From the NCBI GenBank assembly GCA_964647485.1, contig CAZYHV010000008.1, positions 1 to 64,000 of the forward strand: a stretch of DNA of 64,000 nucleotides, read 5' to 3'. Position numbers and translations under genes: made by a program. The DNA is from FW021-bin31 sp964647485. GTDB lineage: Bacteria > Bacteroidota > Bacteroidia > Chitinophagales > Chitinophagaceae. Positions 18,565-28,494 of this stretch are shown one piece after another. The notes under the pieces were generated by a model that saw nothing but the letters and a program-made list of their open reading frames with translations, was not told the DNA's origin and searched no databases. The first letter of the stretch is position 1; the number at the start of each line of letters is the position of its first letter.

Positions 18565-20289
18565 ATGAAGAGTACGTTGTTCGCTATTATTTGTTTTTCT
18601 ATTGCCTTTTTATGTATTAACAAACAAGCTAATGCCCAATATCCTGATGTGCCGAGTTCTGCCAGAAAGCATGCTGAAAAAGTAAAAGAAATTGGACATA
18701 AATGGGCTAATCAAGCCTGGGAAGCTCAACAGGCTAAACTAAAGAAACAAGAACGGGAGGGAAAACCTTACATCCCTTTTGCACGTCGTCCACATGATTT
18801 ACCCCAAGCTGATATTCCTGCTTTTCCAGGGGCACAGGGAGGCGGAATGTATAGCTTTGGTGGCCGGGGAGGTGACGTTTATGTAGTGACCAATCTTAAC
18901 GACCATGGGAAAGGATCTTTACGGTGGGCTTGTTCTCAGGTAGGAGCAAGAATTGTAGTGTTTAATGTAGCGGGTATTATTCATTTAGAATCTCCACTTA
19001 TTGTAAAGGCTCCTTATGTTTCTATAGAAGGACAATCGGCTCCTGGGGATGGTGTTTGTGTAGCCGGAGAGTCCTTCTGGATTAATACGCATGATGTCGT
19101 GATTCGTTATATGAGATTCAGAAGAGGAGTGAAGGATGTAGGTCGTAGGGATGATGCTTTAGGCGGCAGCCCGGTAGGAAATATCATGATTGACCATGTT
19201 TCCGCAAGCTGGGGGCTAGATGAAAATATGTCTATTTATAGGCATGAATATAAAAAGGGACCCGATTACAAAGAGGTTAAATTACCTACCGTGAATTCCA
19301 CCATACAAAATAGTATATCTTCAGAAGGATTGGATACTTATAACCACGCTTTTGGAAGTACAATGGGTGGTGAGAATGCTACTTTTATTCGTAATTTGTG
19401 GGCAGATAATACCGGACGAAATCCATCTGATGGATGGGATGGTGTATTTAACTTTATTAACAATGTGCTTTTTAACTGGTATCATCGGTCTGTGGATGGC
19501 GGAGATTGGAGAGCATTGTATAATATGATTAATAACTATTATAAACCGGGTCCTGTAACTAAAGATACTCCTATAAGATATAGGATACTAAGACCGGATG
19601 CCGGATTGAGTAAAAATGAATATCAGCAATGGGGTAGAGTGTATGCTCATGGAAATATCGTAGAAGGAAATAAAAAGGTAACAAACAACAATTGGGATGG
19701 AGGAATTCAGTTGAAGGGTAGAGATGGAAAGACGATGAGTTTAGAAGAGGCTCGCAAGCATTTCCCTTACATTAAGGTAGACAAACCTTTTCCGATGAAG
19801 AATCCTGTTAGAATCATGCCGGCTAAAAGAGCTTTTAAATATGTATTAAATCATGCCGGAGCCACTTTACCTCATAGAGATGCCGTGGATAAGAGAGTTA
19901 TTGAGCAAGTAAGAACCGGAAAAATTGACAACCATCCGAGTGTGGATCCTGATACTTTGTATCAGTTTAAATACAGAAGATTAGATAAAGATTCCTGGAA
20001 AAAAGGAATTATTACCGATGTAAGGGAAGTCGGTGGATATCCTAATTATGAAGGAACGCCTTATAAGGATAGTGATCATGATGGCATGCCGGATGCCTGG
20101 GAAAAAGCCCATGGACTAGATCCAAATGATCCTTCCGATGCCTCTAAAGATCTTGATGGAGATGGTTATACCAATATTGAAGAATTTCTAAATGGCACCG
20201 ACCCTCAACAATATGTTGATTATACGGATCCTTATAATAATTATGATGTGCTTTCCGATATAGAGGAGAACTGGTTTTTAAATGACTAA
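18565..20289 (+). CDS. Secreted PL1 pectate lyase, copy B
   Basis: A 574-residue close paralogue of copy A, adjacent to it (11 nt apart), so a local tandem duplication. Signal peptide 1-24 (NKQANAQ), mature start QYPDVP, a charged helical linker, then the PL1 beta-helix (IPAFPGAQGGG). The calcium/substrate motifs GRRDDALGG and IDHVSASWGLDE and the catalytic-arginine motif NTGRNPS are conserved, so it should be active. The C-terminus has the same calcium repeats (DSDHDGMPD, DLDGDGYTN). Differences from copy A cluster in loops on the open face of the helix, consistent with different methylation or oligomer preferences. Confidence 0.92.
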   Translation: MKSTLFAIICFSIAFLCINKQANAQYPDVPSSARKHAEKVKEIGHKWANQAWEAQQAKLKKQEREGKPYIPFARRPHDLPQADIPAFPGAQGGGMYSFGGRGGDVYVVTNLNDHGKGSLRWACSQVGARIVVFNVAGIIHLESPLIVKAPYVSIEGQSAPGDGVCVAGESFWINTHDVVIRYMRFRRGVKDVGRRDDALGGSPVGNIMIDHVSASWGLDENMSIYRHEYKKGPDYKEVKLPTVNSTIQNSISSEGLDTYNHAFGSTMGGENATFIRNLWADNTGRNPSDGWDGVFNFINNVLFNWYHRSVDGGDWRALYNMINNYYKPGPVTKDTPIRYRILRPDAGLSKNEYQQWGRVYAHGNIVEGNKKVTNNNWDGGIQLKGRDGKTMSLEEARKHFPYIKVDKPFPMKNPVRIMPAKRAFKYVLNHAGATLPHRDAVDKRVIEQVRTGKIDNHPSVDPDTLYQFKYRRLDKDSWKKGIITDVREVGGYPNYEGTPYKDSDHDGMPDAWEKAHGLDPNDPSDASKDLDGDGYTNIEEFLNGTDPQQYVDYTDPYNNYDVLSDIEENWFLND

Positions 20290-20310
20290 AGCATAAGGAA
20301 GTAAACCTAG

Positions 20311-23300
20311 ATGAATCGATATTTGAATCTGATAATGATTGAAACAATTAGTAAAGGGAACTTAATAAGAAATTCGCTTTTCATTTTTGTTTTCACCTTA
20401 ACTTGGGCATCTCTTGATGCTCAAGTTATTCATCAAGATCCTATATATGTAGATAAAGCATCGGGAGAGTTAAAGTATGAAAAAGATCATCAAGGAAATC
20501 GTATTCCGGATTTTTCGTACTGCGGTTATAAGGCCGGAAATGATAGTATACCGGATGTTGCTATTCGTATTATCGTACCTCCGCAAACAGGAGATGCAAC
20601 CCGAGAGATTCAGGCAGCTATTAATTATGTGAGTACTTTACCCAAAGATGAGGAGGGATATAGAGGGGCTGTTCTATTGAAAAAAGGAACCTATCGCGTT
20701 TCCGGTAGGTTGAAAATTGATTCTTCCGGAGTAGTTCTGAGAGGTAGTGGAATGTCACCGAAAGGCACCCGATTGATTGCTGCGGGAAAAGATCGAACAA
20801 CTTTGATAAACATATTGGGTAAAAAGAATATCCAGAAAAGGGCATCTGTTAAAATTGTAGAAGCCCACGTTCCTGTCGGATCCAAAAGGATTCGTGTCGC
20901 TGATGGATCTGCATTTCATGTTGGAGATCGCATTATGGTTCGTCGACCTACATCCCAAAAGTGGATAGATTCTTTGAAGATGGACAGTTTTGGAGGGGAG
21001 ACCGGATGGTTGGGATGGAAGCCGGGAGAGGAAGATGTTGTTTGGGATAGAAAAATTGTAAAGAAGGAGGGGAATGAGATAACCTTGAATATTGCTTTAA
21101 CTACGGCATTAGATTCTTCTTTTGGTGGAGGAGCTATTACTGCTTATAATTGGTCGGGGAGAATTAAAAATATTGGAATTGAGAATTTGAGACTCATTTC
21201 TGATTATGACAGTTCAAATTCAAAAGATGAGGCACATGCTTGGATGGGTATCACCTTTGAAAATACCCAGGATGCATGGGTAAGGCAGGTCGTTTTCAAG
21301 CACTTTGCCGGTTCTGCCGTCTTTGTATTGAATACATCAAGAAGGATTACGGTACAAGATTGTAAATCTCTGGCTCCGGTTTCTGAAATAGGTGGAGAAC
21401 GAAGATATACCTTCCGAACGGATGGTCAACAAACTTTATTTCAACGGTTATATGCAGAATATGGATATCATGATTATACGGTAGGTTATTGTGCTGCCGG
21501 TCCCAATGCCTTTGTTCAATGCAAATCATATTTGCCTCATAGCTTTAGTGGTCCAATGAACAGTTGGGCTTCAGGGGTATTATATGACAACGTGAGGGTG
21601 GATGGAGGAGCATTGGTTTTCAAAAATATGGGACAGGATAATCATGGGGCAGGATGGAATGCTGCAAATTCAGTATTTTGGCAGTGTGATGCTGCAAGGA
21701 TAATTTGTCAAAAACCACCAACTGCGCAAAATTGGGCCATTGGTTGTTGGTCTCAACCGGGAGGTAATGGATATTGGGGACATACCAATGAACATGTTCA
21801 TCCTTTTAGTCTGTATTATGGTCAATTAAAAGAACGTTTGGGCCGATCTCCCCATGCAGAGCTTTTACAAATAAAATCCAATCCTACCAGTAGTCCTACC
21901 GTAAAGGAAGCGGCTCATCTTACCGCCTTGGCAGAGAAACCCGGTCCCAGATTAAAGGATTGGATAGATGATGCTGCTAAAAGAGATCCAATTCCTATTG
22001 AAGCGGCAGGAGCTGAAAGTATTGATCAAATAGATACTGATGCTTATTTATTAGAAAAAGAGGCTCCCTCAACATCTCCTATCGTTATTAAAAAGGGATG
22101 GATCACGATTCAGGGGCAGGTAGTAACGGGAGGTAGAACGACTACTCCCTGGTGGAGGGGTGATATCGAGCCTAAAGCGATAAAAAAAGCCAAACCGGCT
22201 ATTACAAGATTTGTTCCCGGAAGAATAGGACATGGGTTGACAGATGATCTTCGAAAGGTTACTGATTCCTTGCGTGAACATGATGTGATAACATTTGAAC
22301 AAAATTATGGCCTATGGTATGACCGAAGACGTGACGATCATCAGAGAGTTAGACGCATGAATGGGAATGTTTGGGCCCCCTTTTATGTGCTTCCTTTTGC
22401 CCGGTCAGGAAAGGAGCTGGCATGGGATGGATTGAGTAAATATGATCTGACAAAATATAATCACTGGTATTGGAGTCGGTTGAAACAATTTGCGGACTTG
22501 GCAGATCAAAAAGGACTCGTTTTATTTCACAAAAACTATTTCCAACATAACATTTTAGAAGCCGGAGCACATTGGGTAGATTTCCCGTGGCGTTCAGCAA
22601 ACAATATTAATCATACGGGTTTCCCCGAGCCGGTTCCTTTTGCAGGAGATAAGCGGCAATTTATGGCGAAACAATTTTATGATACGACGAATGCTGTTCG
22701 AAAGGGGCTACATATTGCTTATATTGATAAATGTCTGGACAATTTTAAAGATAACAGTAATGTCATTCAGTTCACTTCTGCAGAATATACCGGGCCTCTA
22801 TCGTTTATGCAGTTTTGGGTAGATGCGGTAAAAAGTTGGGAACAAAAAACAGGAAAAGAAGAACTAATTGGGCTGAGTGCTACTAAAGATGTACAGGATG
22901 CAATATTAAAGGATCCTGATCGTTCTCCGATTATAGATGTTATCGACATTCGTGAGTGGCATTATGAAAAAGATAGCTCGTTATATGCACCCAAAGGAGG
23001 GAAATATCTTGCTCCTCGTCAATGGGCTCGTTTGTTGCATCCCAGAGGAAGCTCTTTTAGTCAGGTTTATCGTGCGGTAAAGGAATATAAAGAAAAATAT
23101 CCGGATAAAGCAGTTATTTATTCTTATCGTAATTATAGTCATTATGGTTGGGCTGTTTTTATGGCAGGAGGTTCGTTAGCTTCTATCCCGGAAATACAAG
23201 ATGCTCGGTTCCTCAAAGATGCTGCACAAATGACCCCTGTTGAGAAAGGAAATGCAATCCCTAACGAATGGATGTTAGCAAACCCGAAAGTAGGATATAT

Positions 23301-23490
23301 CATTTATCCTCGATCATCCGGGTCGATATCTATTAATTTAAGGAACGTTTCCGGCAGTTTTATTTTACGTAAGGTAAATCCTAAAACCGGAGAAGTTTCC
23401 GATAGGTTAAAAAAAGTAAAAGGGGGGAGATCGGTAACTTTAAATAATAAAAACAAATCCACTGCTATTTATTGGCTATCAAAAAAATAA
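20311..23490 (+). CDS. Beta-helix + TIM-barrel-like fusion (DUF6298-like), secreted
   Basis: A 1059-residue exported protein. The signal peptide ends near residue 38 (LDAQ); an alternative start at 20335 (residue 9) would also work. Residues about 90-500 form a pectate-lyase-3-like right-handed beta-helix (EIQAAINYVS, GTYRVSGRL, VVLRGSGMS). From about residue 620 a second region looks like a (beta/alpha)8 barrel (HDVITFEQNYGLWYDRR, GLVLFHKNYFQHN, QFTSAEYTGP, IDIREWHYEKD), followed by a small beta-domain. This matches DUF6298-type proteins from pectin loci, for which I know no firm activity. Acidic residues in QFTSAEYTGP and IREWHYEKD are candidate catalytic residues. It lies between PL1 copy B and a GH140-like gene (7 nt gap). 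Confidence 0.75.
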   Translation: MNRYLNLIMIETISKGNLIRNSLFIFVFTLTWASLDAQVIHQDPIYVDKASGELKYEKDHQGNRIPDFSYCGYKAGNDSIPDVAIRIIVPPQTGDATREIQAAINYVSTLPKDEEGYRGAVLLKKGTYRVSGRLKIDSSGVVLRGSGMSPKGTRLIAAGKDRTTLINILGKKNIQKRASVKIVEAHVPVGSKRIRVADGSAFHVGDRIMVRRPTSQKWIDSLKMDSFGGETGWLGWKPGEEDVVWDRKIVKKEGNEITLNIALTTALDSSFGGGAITAYNWSGRIKNIGIENLRLISDYDSSNSKDEAHAWMGITFENTQDAWVRQVVFKHFAGSAVFVLNTSRRITVQDCKSLAPVSEIGGERRYTFRTDGQQTLFQRLYAEYGYHDYTVGYCAAGPNAFVQCKSYLPHSFSGPMNSWASGVLYDNVRVDGGALVFKNMGQDNHGAGWNAANSVFWQCDAARIICQKPPTAQNWAIGCWSQPGGNGYWGHTNEHVHPFSLYYGQLKERLGRSPHAELLQIKSNPTSSPTVKEAAHLTALAEKPGPRLKDWIDDAAKRDPIPIEAAGAESIDQIDTDAYLLEKEAPSTSPIVIKKGWITIQGQVVTGGRTTTPWWRGDIEPKAIKKAKPAITRFVPGRIGHGLTDDLRKVTDSLREHDVITFEQNYGLWYDRRRDDHQRVRRMNGNVWAPFYVLPFARSGKELAWDGLSKYDLTKYNHWYWSRLKQFADLADQKGLVLFHKNYFQHNILEAGAHWVDFPWRSANNINHTGFPEPVPFAGDKRQFMAKQFYDTTNAVRKGLHIAYIDKCLDNFKDNSNVIQFTSAEYTGPLSFMQFWVDAVKSWEQKTGKEELIGLSATKDVQDAILKDPDRSPIIDVIDIREWHYEKDSSLYAPKGGKYLAPRQWARLLHPRGSSFSQVYRAVKEYKEKYPDKAVIYSYRNYSHYGWAVFMAGGSLASIPEIQDARFLKDAAQMTPVEKGNAIPNEWMLANPKVGYIIYPRSSGSISINLRNVSGSFILRKVNPKTGEVSDRLKKVKGGRSVTLNNKNKSTAIYWLSKK

Positions 23491-23497
23491 CACCCTA

Positions 23498-24910
23498 TTG
23501 CTTATGCTTATACGAACAAAACAATATTTTTCTATAGCCGTACTGATGGCCTTTTCTCTTTTAATAATTTCCGGATGTACCGAGTCGAAAAAAGGGAAAA
23601 AGAAAGAGGAAAAACAAATTCAAATTTCAAAAAACGGTCGCTATTTTATGAATGCTGATGGAACTCCTTTCTTCTGGCTGGGGGATACCGGTTGGCTTTT
23701 ATTTTCAAAATTAGACAGAAAAGAGACTAAAAAATATTTGAAAGACAGAGCAGCGAAGGGCTTCAATGTGATTCAAGTTATGGTGTTGCATGGGCTGAAT
23801 GTGACCAACTATTATGGAGATTCTGCTTTAGTAAATAAAAATGTGGCTACTCCAAGAGTTACTGAAGGAAATGATTTCAATAAGGATGATCAATATGATT
23901 ATTGGGATCATGTAGATTTTGTGGTTAAGGAAGCAGCAAAGCTGGGAATTTATGTCGCTATGGTCCCTGTTTGGGGAAGCAATGTCAGATCCGGATTAGT
24001 CAATAGGGAACAGGCTGAAAAATATGCCAAATTTTTGGCTGATAGATATAATGATAAATATAATATCATTTGGCTAAATGGAGGAGATGTTAAAGGATCA
24101 GATTCCTCTTTTGTGTGGAATACGATAGGGGAGACTCTTCAAAAAAATGATAGCAATCATTTGGTTACCTTTCATCCTTTTGGTAGAACTTCTTCGTCCA
24201 AATGGTTTCAGGATGCTGGTTGGTTAGACTTTAATATGTTTCAATCCGGACATAGAAGATATGAACAAGACTCTACAGGTTATGGAGAAGATAATTTTAA
24301 ATATGTTCGTGATGCCTACTATAAAACGCCGGTGAAGCCGGTTTTGGATGGCGAACCTTCCTATGAAGGAATTCCCGAAGGATTACATGATACGACTCAA
24401 CCTCGTTGGCAAGCAGAGGATGTAAGACGTTATGCTTACTGGTCTGTGTTTGCCGGAGCATGTGGATTTACTTATGGAGACAATGCGGTGATGCAAATGC
24501 ATCGTCCATCAGATGATGAAAGTGCTTATGGAGCAAAGATATATTGGTATGAAGCCATAAATGCTCCCGGTGCCGGGCAGATGAAATATTTGAAAAAGTT
24601 AATACTTTCTCGTTCTTATTTCGATCGGGTTCCGGATTCCACCTTAATTGCTAATCAGGGGAAAAGATATGATCATATTGCCGCCACTAGAGGGGATAAT
24701 TATGCCTTTATTTATACTTATAATGGGCGGCTACTGAAAGTGAATATGGGAAAGATTAAGGGCGAAAAGGTTAAAGCGAGTTGGTACAATCCTAGCGATG
24801 GCAGCAAAAAAAACATAGGTGAGTTTGAAAATTCCGGTGTGGAGTCCTTTGATCCTCCCGGGGATAAACAAGCGGGGAATGACTGGGTATTAATTTTAGA
24901 TAAAGTTTAA
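23498..24910 (+). CDS. GH140/DUF4038-family glycosidase lipoprotein, copy A
   Basis: A 470-residue lipoprotein (lipobox IISGC, C27) with a DUF4038 (beta/alpha)8 barrel (FFWLGDTGWLLFSKL near 58-72) and a small C-terminal beta-domain (KASWYNPSDG ... FDPPGDKQAGNDW). Candidate catalytic residues are D197 (LNGGDVKGSD) and E286 (LDGEPSYEG). Both spacing and context match the characterised GH140 apiosidase of Bacteroides thetaiotaomicron, which acts on the apiose-linked side chains of rhamnogalacturonan II. A surface or periplasmic side-chain hydrolase role is likely; apiose specificity is inference. A second copy lies at 33115-34503. Confidence 0.88.
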   Translation: MLMLIRTKQYFSIAVLMAFSLLIISGCTESKKGKKKEEKQIQISKNGRYFMNADGTPFFWLGDTGWLLFSKLDRKETKKYLKDRAAKGFNVIQVMVLHGLNVTNYYGDSALVNKNVATPRVTEGNDFNKDDQYDYWDHVDFVVKEAAKLGIYVAMVPVWGSNVRSGLVNREQAEKYAKFLADRYNDKYNIIWLNGGDVKGSDSSFVWNTIGETLQKNDSNHLVTFHPFGRTSSSKWFQDAGWLDFNMFQSGHRRYEQDSTGYGEDNFKYVRDAYYKTPVKPVLDGEPSYEGIPEGLHDTTQPRWQAEDVRRYAYWSVFAGACGFTYGDNAVMQMHRPSDDESAYGAKIYWYEAINAPGAGQMKYLKKLILSRSYFDRVPDSTLIANQGKRYDHIAATRGDNYAFIYTYNGRLLKVNMGKIKGEKVKASWYNPSDGSKKNIGEFENSGVESFDPPGDKQAGNDWVLILDKV

Positions 24911-24926
24911 TTTTTAAAAATAAAAC

Positions 24927-25685
24927 ATGAGAAACATAAATAGAAGAAATTTTATAAAAAAGACGACCCTTGCCGGAGTTGCCTCGTTGTCTGTCCCGGA
25001 AGTGGTGTCGGCGACTTTTAAAGAAGAAAACGTGAAAAGCGTCTCTCTTCCGATGAATGCCACCGTTTTATTTCAAGGAGATTCAATAACAGATTTTCAT
25101 CGTAAACGGAGTGATAATAATCCAAATTCACCGGAGGCGATGGGCATTGGTTATGCTGCCCATGCATGTACAGATCTACTTTTTAAATATCCGAAACATC
25201 AGCTCAAAATATATAATAGAGGAATAAGTGGAAATAAGGTTTTTCAACTGGCAGATAGATGGCAGGAAGACTGTTTAGATTTAAAGCCGGATGTATTAAG
25301 TATTTTGGTAGGGGTAAATGATTTCTGGCATACCCTGGTGAGAGATTATAAAGGTACTGTGGAGACTTATAGGAAAGATTATAAGAAATTATTGGAACGA
25401 ACCAAAGATAAACTACCGGATGTAAAATTAATTATAGGAGAACCTTATGCTATTCCTGGTGTGAAATCGGTTGATGACAATTGGTTCCCTGCCTTTGATG
25501 AATATCGGTATGCTGCCAGGGAGATTGCGAAAGAGTTTAATGCAGTATTCATTCCTTATCAAAAGATTTATAATAAGGCGCTAAAACAGGCTCCCGGGGG
25601 ATATTGGACTATTGATGGTGTACATCCTGCAATGGCCGGTGCCGGATTAATGGCTAATGCCTGGATGAAAACGGTAAAAAAATAA
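24927..25685 (+). CDS. SGNH/GDSL esterase, probable pectin acetylesterase, Tat-type signal
   Basis: A 252-residue SGNH hydrolase. The N-terminus NRRNFIKKTTLAG matches a twin-arginine export signal. All SGNH blocks are visible: GDSIT at 51-55 (nucleophile S53), NRGISGN at 97-103 (Gly block), GVND at 129-132 (Asn block), and DGVHP at 230-234 (D230 and H233 of the triad). The family includes rhamnogalacturonan acetylesterases, and the pectin setting supports removal of O-acetyl groups from rhamnogalacturonan. It is 16 nt after the GH140 gene and 21 nt before a GH78 gene. Confidence 0.88.
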   Translation: MRNINRRNFIKKTTLAGVASLSVPEVVSATFKEENVKSVSLPMNATVLFQGDSITDFHRKRSDNNPNSPEAMGIGYAAHACTDLLFKYPKHQLKIYNRGISGNKVFQLADRWQEDCLDLKPDVLSILVGVNDFWHTLVRDYKGTVETYRKDYKKLLERTKDKLPDVKLIIGEPYAIPGVKSVDDNWFPAFDEYRYAAREIAKEFNAVFIPYQKIYNKALKQAPGGYWTIDGVHPAMAGAGLMANAWMKTVKK

Positions 25686-25706
25686 AACAAGGCTCGAATT
25701 GTCAAA

Positions 25707-28484
25707 ATGTTCCTTCAAAAGAAATATATTATTCTAACGGTAATAGTCTCTTTACTGACTCTTAGTCCTTTTTACGGAAAGAGTGAGGATAAGAAGCTAC
25801 AATTAATGCATCTGCGTTGCGAACTGCTCACCAATCCTTTGGGTATAGATGCTAAACATCCAAGATTGAGTTGGGAACTATCCGGAGAGGAAAGAGGGGT
25901 ACAACAGAAGGCTTATCAAATCATTGTTTCCTCTTCAAAAGAAAAACTTGCAAAAGGAGAAGGAGATATTTGGAATTCCGGAAAAGTAACCTCCAATCAA
26001 TCTGTGAATGTAATATATGATGGGAAGGAATTAAAGAGGGGTATGTCTTGTTATTGGAAAGTCAGACTGTGGACTAATAAAGGAAAAAGTAAATGGAGTC
26101 AACCTGCCCATTGGAGCATGGGGTTACTTGAAAAATCCGATTGGAAAGCAGAATGGATAGGATTGGATAGCGCTTTCTCCTGGGATCATGCCGAAAGTAA
26201 ATTCTCCCGTTTGTCTGCTCGTTATTTTCGAAAAGGATTTTCTTCCTCAAAAAAAGTGAAGAGAGCGATAGTATATATCACCGGTTTAGGTTATTATCAG
26301 CTTTATATCAATGGAAAGAGAATCGGTAAACAAGTGCTTACCCCTTCGCCCACAGATTATACGAAGAGTGTACTCTATAATACATATGACGTAACTGATG
26401 CCTTAAAGAGAGGAAAGAATGTAGTAGGAACAATCCTGGGGAATGGTCTTTTCTTTACCATGCGTCAAAATTATAAAACTTATAAAATAAGAAACTTTGG
26501 TTATCCCAAGATGCGGTTTCAATTGGAGATCCTTTATGAGGATGGTAGTAAAAAGCGTATAGTTAGTAATCCCTCCTGGAAGGTGACTGCCGATGGACCT
26601 ATTCGAACGAATAATATTTATGATGGAGAAGAATATGATGCTCGTAAGGAAATGAAAGGGTGGAGTACTGCATCCTTTGATGACAATGAATGGCTAAAAG
26701 CAGAAATGGTATCTCCCCCCGGAGGAGAATTACGTGCTCAAATGAATGAAAAAGTAAAAAGAATGGATACCCTTCAACCGGTGTCGATCCATTATCTCAG
26801 GCCGGGAGTGTATATTATGGATATGGGGCAAAATATGGCAGGATGGCTTAGGATGAAAGTGAATGGTTCTAAAGGGAGGAAAGTTACCCTTCGATTTTCA
26901 GAAACCCTTTTGTCTAATGGAGAACTGGCTACAGCAAATTTACGTGATGCAAAAGTGACCGATGTGTATACTTTGAGTGGAGAGGGTATGGAAACTTGGG
27001 AGCCCTCTTTCATCTATCATGGATTTAGATATGTGGAGATTACCAATTATCCCGGCGTTCCCACCGTCAATGATTTTTCGGGTATAGTAGTTTATGATGG
27101 ACTGAAACAAACGGGGCAATTTACGACTTCTAATTCTCTAGTCAATAAAATTTATCATAATGCATATTGGAGCATTTCCAATAATTATAAAGGGTTGCCG
27201 GTTGATTGCCCACAAAGAAATGAACGTATGCCCTGGTTGGGAGATCGTGCGATGAGTTGTTATGGAGAGAGTTTTATTTTTGGAAATGCAAAAATATATG
27301 CGCAATGTTTGAATAATATTCAACAGTCGCAAACGAAGGAAGGTGTTATTCCTGATGTGGCACCGGCTTTTTGGAAGTATTATACGGATGATATTACTTG
27401 GCCGGCAACTTATTTTATGGCGGCAAAAATGTTGTATCACCAATATGGAGACTTAAGATCGATTAAGCATCACTATGCTTCCATGAAAAAATGGGTGGGA
27501 CATATTCGTGAAAAATACATGGAGGACTATTTGATTCCTAAAGATAAATATGGAGATTGGTGTATGCCGCCCGGACACATCCGCCTCATTCATGCTATTG
27601 ATTCTTCCAGAATAACAGATGGTACTCTTCTCGCTACGGTCTATTATTATCATATTCTTACCTTGATGGAGGATTTTGCTCAATTATTAAACAAATCTTC
27701 GGACAAAAAAGAGTTTGCCTCTTTGGTCGGGAACATAAAACAGGCTTTTAATAACAAGTTTCTTGATGAAAAAACGGGAGTATATAGTAATAATACTGTT
27801 ACTGCTAATGTACTTCCACTTTATTGGGGAATGACTCCTGATCAATTGACGGATAAAGTATTTGAAAATCTAACACATGAAATAGAAACGACCTATGATG
27901 GACATATAAGTACCGGAACCTTAGGATCACAGGTGTTGTTAAGAGTGTTGACCAAATTTGGGAGACCGGATTTAGCCTATAATATTGTGAATACGAAAGA
28001 ATATCCGGGCTGGGGATATATGGTCGACAATGGAGCGACTACGGTCTGGGAACTGTGGAATGGGAATAAATCAATACAATGGATGAGCTCCAGAGACCAT
28101 GTGATGTTATTGGGAGATTTAGTGATATGGTTTTATGAGAACATGGCCGGAATAAAAAGTGATGAAAATATTCCGGGATTCAAAAGAACAATTATGAAAC
28201 CTTCTCTGGTTGATAGCCTATCTTATGTTAAAGCAAGTTATCATTCGATTTATGGCGAAATTAAGAGTTCCTGGAAGCGGAATAATAAACATTTTACCTG
28301 GGATATTACAGTTCCGGGAAATACAACTGCTAAAGTTTATATCCCTGCACGTGCAAAATCCGATATTACTGAAAATGGGAATAATATATCCTCTACTTCC
28401 GGAATGAAGTTCTTACGTATGGAAGGTAAATATGCCGTTTTTAAAATAGGATCAGGAAAATATTCATTTGACTCGAAATTATAA
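25707..28484 (+). CDS. GH78 alpha-L-rhamnosidase, copy A
   Basis: A 925-residue exported GH78 enzyme (signal peptide about 1-25). The domain order is FN3-like N-terminus (HLRCELLTNPLGI), a carbohydrate-binding beta-sandwich (GLGYYQLYINGKRIG), a further beta-domain, the (alpha/alpha)6 catalytic barrel and a C-terminal beta-sandwich. The catalytic motif DCPQRNERMPWLGD is at 500-513; E506 is the probable acid, D500 and D513 bind rhamnose, and E782 (ATTVWELW) is the likely base. Asn and Met-Pro replace the more usual Asp and Leu-Gly in this motif. It removes terminal alpha-L-rhamnose from pectic side chains or rhamnogalacturonan oligosaccharides. Confidence 0.93.
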   Translation: MFLQKKYIILTVIVSLLTLSPFYGKSEDKKLQLMHLRCELLTNPLGIDAKHPRLSWELSGEERGVQQKAYQIIVSSSKEKLAKGEGDIWNSGKVTSNQSVNVIYDGKELKRGMSCYWKVRLWTNKGKSKWSQPAHWSMGLLEKSDWKAEWIGLDSAFSWDHAESKFSRLSARYFRKGFSSSKKVKRAIVYITGLGYYQLYINGKRIGKQVLTPSPTDYTKSVLYNTYDVTDALKRGKNVVGTILGNGLFFTMRQNYKTYKIRNFGYPKMRFQLEILYEDGSKKRIVSNPSWKVTADGPIRTNNIYDGEEYDARKEMKGWSTASFDDNEWLKAEMVSPPGGELRAQMNEKVKRMDTLQPVSIHYLRPGVYIMDMGQNMAGWLRMKVNGSKGRKVTLRFSETLLSNGELATANLRDAKVTDVYTLSGEGMETWEPSFIYHGFRYVEITNYPGVPTVNDFSGIVVYDGLKQTGQFTTSNSLVNKIYHNAYWSISNNYKGLPVDCPQRNERMPWLGDRAMSCYGESFIFGNAKIYAQCLNNIQQSQTKEGVIPDVAPAFWKYYTDDITWPATYFMAAKMLYHQYGDLRSIKHHYASMKKWVGHIREKYMEDYLIPKDKYGDWCMPPGHIRLIHAIDSSRITDGTLLATVYYYHILTLMEDFAQLLNKSSDKKEFASLVGNIKQAFNNKFLDEKTGVYSNNTVTANVLPLYWGMTPDQLTDKVFENLTHEIETTYDGHISTGTLGSQVLLRVLTKFGRPDLAYNIVNTKEYPGWGYMVDNGATTVWELWNGNKSIQWMSSRDHVMLLGDLVIWFYENMAGIKSDENIPGFKRTIMKPSLVDSLSYVKASYHSIYGEIKSSWKRNNKHFTWDITVPGNTTAKVYIPARAKSDITENGNNISSTSGMKFLRMEGKYAVFKIGSGKYSFDSKL

Positions 28485-28494
28485 ATCTATCAAA

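Noticed and set aside
28468..28494. TTG start for the sialidase-fold gene overlapping GH78 copy A
   Set aside because: The ATG at 28495 yields a compact lipoprotein signal and removes the overlap.
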